Assembly (NCBI GenBank): GCA_946531975.1
Contig: CAMNAY010000096.1
Coordinates: 1 to 6,524 of the forward strand
DNA: 6,524 nucleotides
Direction: 5' to 3'
Source: an uncultured Ruminococcus sp.
GTDB lineage: Bacteria; Bacillota; Clostridia; Oscillospirales; Ruminococcaceae
Every line of letters begins with the position of its first letter. Position 1 is the first letter of the stretch. Below, piece by piece: positions 4,950 through 6,524 of this stretch. Below the pieces are notes generated by a model. The model saw nothing but the letters and a program-made list of their open reading frames with translations. It did no database searches and was not told where the DNA came from. Position numbers and translations under genes: made by a program.

Positions 4950-5897
4950 ATGGCAACCATTCTCGTAACCGGCGGCTGCGGACTGATCGGCTCGCGCGTT
5001 ACCTCCGGTCTGCTCAAAAAAGGCAATATCGTTATCGCCGCAGACCGCGAAGACAGCGACCACAACGCAGGCAAGGAAAACTACTATTTCCGGCAGGCAG
5101 CTCCGAATGAACAGGGAAAATACGGCGATATCTTCGAGGAATTTGAAATTGACTATGTTGTGCATCTCGCGTGCTCCGCTGACAATGACTTCGGGCACAT
5201 TATCGAGAAACAGCAGATGGACATCAGTGCCGCATGCGATAGGTTTATCTATAAATTTGCGCTCAACAAGGATATCAAAAAATTTATTCTGCTCAGCACC
5301 ACGCAGGTCTATAAACAGCCCGATTCGCGGGAGCCTGTCCGTGAGGATGACGCCTGCAAGCCCGTCACCAACTACGGCAAGATGAAGCTCGCGTCCGAGG
5401 GCGCCTTTGCCGACGACGCAAGACGCTCCAAGACCATGATCTCCTGCGTCATCCGCGTTCCGATGGTCTATACCCTTGACTTCACCGAGAACCTCATGTC
5501 CCGCATCACCGACCCCAAGGACAAGACAATCTTTGTGTTCCGGACCGGTGAGTACGGCTATCATATGTGCTGTGTCCACAATATCTCCGATTTCATCATC
5601 GGGTTCCTGCGGCAGGCGGATACGACAACGTATACCGGCGTCTACAATGTCGCGGATTCCTCGCTCGTTATGGCATCCGAGATCATCACCTTCATGAAGG
5701 AACACCACCGGCTCGGTCCGGTCCTTCAGAAAAGCAGCCTCGGCGGCGGTCTGAAGCTCAAGATCTTCGGCGATCCGGAGCAGAAAACCAACTACCGCTG
5801 GCTCGATGTCACCAATATTGACCGGAACTTCATGTACGATATCACAAAGGCATCCCGTATCTGCCCGTTCCGGTGGAATATCAACAACACCAAATAA
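4950..5897 (+). CDS. NAD(P)-dependent epimerase/dehydratase (extended SDR family)
   Basis: A 315-residue cytosolic enzyme of the extended short-chain dehydrogenase/reductase family, which typically acts on nucleotide sugars. The N-terminal Rossmann fold starts at once with ILVTGGCGLIGS (4-15; GxxGxxG at Gly8, Gly11, Gly14). An acidic/basic AADRED (30-35) follows beta-2, where cofactor preference is set. DYVVHLACSA (68-77) and the LLSTTQVY strand (114-121) are family-like, and the catalytic pair is Tyr142/Lys146 in YGKMK (YxxxK), with Ser/Thr116-118 as the third active-site position. GVYNVADS (230-237) matches the usual C-terminal substrate-domain block. The substrate cannot be named from sequence. 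The ATG is preceded by AAAGGA (4933-4938) with an 11-nt spacer, slightly long. It has its own promoter and a downstream hairpin, and the next gene is a ROK-family protein, suggesting a sugar-related role. Confidence 0.9.
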   Translation: MATILVTGGCGLIGSRVTSGLLKKGNIVIAADREDSDHNAGKENYYFRQAAPNEQGKYGDIFEEFEIDYVVHLACSADNDFGHIIEKQQMDISAACDRFIYKFALNKDIKKFILLSTTQVYKQPDSREPVREDDACKPVTNYGKMKLASEGAFADDARRSKTMISCVIRVPMVYTLDFTENLMSRITDPKDKTIFVFRTGEYGYHMCCVHNISDFIIGFLRQADTTTYTGVYNVADSSLVMASEIITFMKEHHRLGPVLQKSSLGGGLKLKIFGDPEQKTNYRWLDVTNIDRNFMYDITKASRICPFRWNINNTK

Positions 5898-5912
5898 CGC
5901 GGTCAAAGCAGA

Positions 5913-5951
5913 CAAGCGGCTGTTCGATGCAATAGCCGCTTGCCTTTCGTT
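5913..5951 (+). terminator. Probable rho-independent terminator after the epimerase
   Basis: A 9-bp perfect stem, CAAGCGGCT (5913-5921) with AGCCGCTTG (5934-5942), 12-nt loop, followed by CCTTTCGTTT. The T-tract is interrupted, so termination may be partial and the downstream ROK gene may receive read-through. No convincing promoter is visible between here and the ROK start; TTGCCT at 5940-5945 has no good -10 partner. Confidence 0.65.
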
Positions 5952-5993
5952 TATCCGTATCAAATTATGACTGTCAGAAAGGATTATCAAACC

Positions 5994-6524
5994 ATGATTC
6001 AGCCGATTCTCGATCACAACTTTATCCCCGCGGTATATTTTAACCGCGATTTTCTCAGCAAAGCAACCAGACCTTTCTCGATTGCCGTTGAGCGCGAGGA
6101 CGGGCTGGTCTACCGCCGCGACACGAAGCTCGGCGAAGACTTCAACGAAAACTGCCGCTATGCAGAGCGCCTCATCAAAACGATCCTCTGGTGCGCGGGC
6201 GGCTGGAAGGTCATGCTCTCAGGCGATCACGCGGTCTATGAGTACATCCGCGACGCCTATACCAAGGACGGTCTGCGCGCATTCGACGTAGACTTCTGGA
6301 GCACGACCTATGAGCGCCCGTTCGAGGTCGAGGAGCGTGCGATCGAAGACATGCCGGAGAACAAGGCAAGACCGCTGCCGATCGGCAGAAACCTCGGCGG
6401 ATGCAGAGTCGGCTTCGATGCCGGCGGGTCTGACATGAAGGTCGCGGCAGTCGTCAACGGCGAGACGGTCTGGGCAGAGGAGATCGTCTGGCTGCCGAAG
6501 CTCGCGGAGGATATCTCCTATCAC
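5994..6524 (+). CDS. ROK-family (sugar kinase-like) protein, N-terminal part cut by window edge
   Basis: 177 codons are open to the right edge with no stop. The phosphate-1 motif of the ASKHA/ROK ATPase fold is visible as RVGFDAGGSDMKVAAVVNGE (138-157), matching the DxGGTxxK pattern with Asp142, Gly144, Gly145 and Lys149. ROK proteins include glucokinases and other sugar kinases. Ahead of it lie about 135 residues, starting MIQPILDHNFIPAVYFNRDFL, that do not look like the winged-helix DNA-binding domain of ROK repressors. To my recollection a similar long N-terminus and an EEIVW...YH segment occur in a poorly characterised ROK subfamily of gut Firmicutes. AAAGGA (5978-5983) lies 10 nt before the ATG. 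The zinc-binding and catalytic regions lie outside the window, so kinase activity cannot be judged. Confidence 0.82.
   Translation, partial: MIQPILDHNFIPAVYFNRDFLSKATRPFSIAVEREDGLVYRRDTKLGEDFNENCRYAERLIKTILWCAGGWKVMLSGDHAVYEYIRDAYTKDGLRAFDVDFWSTTYERPFEVEERAIEDMPENKARPLPIGRNLGGCRVGFDAGGSDMKVAAVVNGETVWAEEIVWLPKLAEDISYH

Noticed and set aside
5940..5971. Promoter for the ROK gene (TTGCCT with TATGAC)
   Set aside because: Spacing is about 20 nt and the hexamers are poor; the -35 also lies within the terminator stem.
4890..6017. 375-codon open frame on the minus strand
   Set aside because: Antisense to the epimerase gene and running through its promoter leader and terminator; no recognisable motif.

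Overview
The window is about 6.5 kb of moderately GC-rich DNA from a Gram-positive anaerobe. It is most likely a Ruminococcus-like member of the Oscillospiraceae/Ruminococcaceae. The main clue is a secreted family-5 glycoside hydrolase with an internal two-repeat dockerin, the signature of cellulosome-building clostridia. The AGGAGG/AAAGGA ribosome-binding sites, the vegetative TATAAT promoters and the single Sip-type signal peptidase also fit. The assignment to Ruminococcus is inference; no rRNA or other species marker is present.

Left half, minus strand (reading right to left): a promoter drives a 601-residue dockerin-bearing endoglucanase (2878-1073), which ends at a rho-independent terminator. 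A second promoter (933-961) starts a long, structured leader of about 225 nt, followed by rplS (ribosomal protein L19, 701-357) and a strong terminator. The 5' part of a signal peptidase I gene (lepB, 275-1) then runs off the left edge. rplS stands apart from the usual rpsP-rimM-trmD neighbours. lepB has almost no room for its own promoter behind the rplS terminator.

Right half, plus strand: a 259-bp divergent intergenic region carries back-to-back promoters. The plus-strand unit encodes a polytopic membrane protein of the CPBP (CAAX-protease-like) type starting at TTG. The usual catalytic Glu and His/Asn positions appear to be lost. It is followed 27 nt later by tadA, the tRNA adenosine-34 deaminase. 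A new promoter (4842-4870) and a short leader, with a hairpin and a possible 8-residue leader peptide, precede an extended short-chain dehydrogenase/NAD-dependent epimerase (4950-5897). After a probable terminator, the window ends inside a ROK-family (sugar kinase-like) gene with a long conserved N-terminal region.

Functionally this is a housekeeping-plus-carbohydrate neighbourhood: translation (L19, TadA), secretion (LepB), extracellular glucan degradation (GH5-dockerin) and probable intracellular sugar or nucleotide-sugar metabolism (epimerase, ROK). I see no CRISPR array, insertion sequence, tRNA, rRNA or phage gene. The points most worth checking are the catalytically degenerate CPBP protein, the structured rplS leader, the leader peptide/hairpin before the epimerase, and the uncharacterised N-terminal module of the cellulase.
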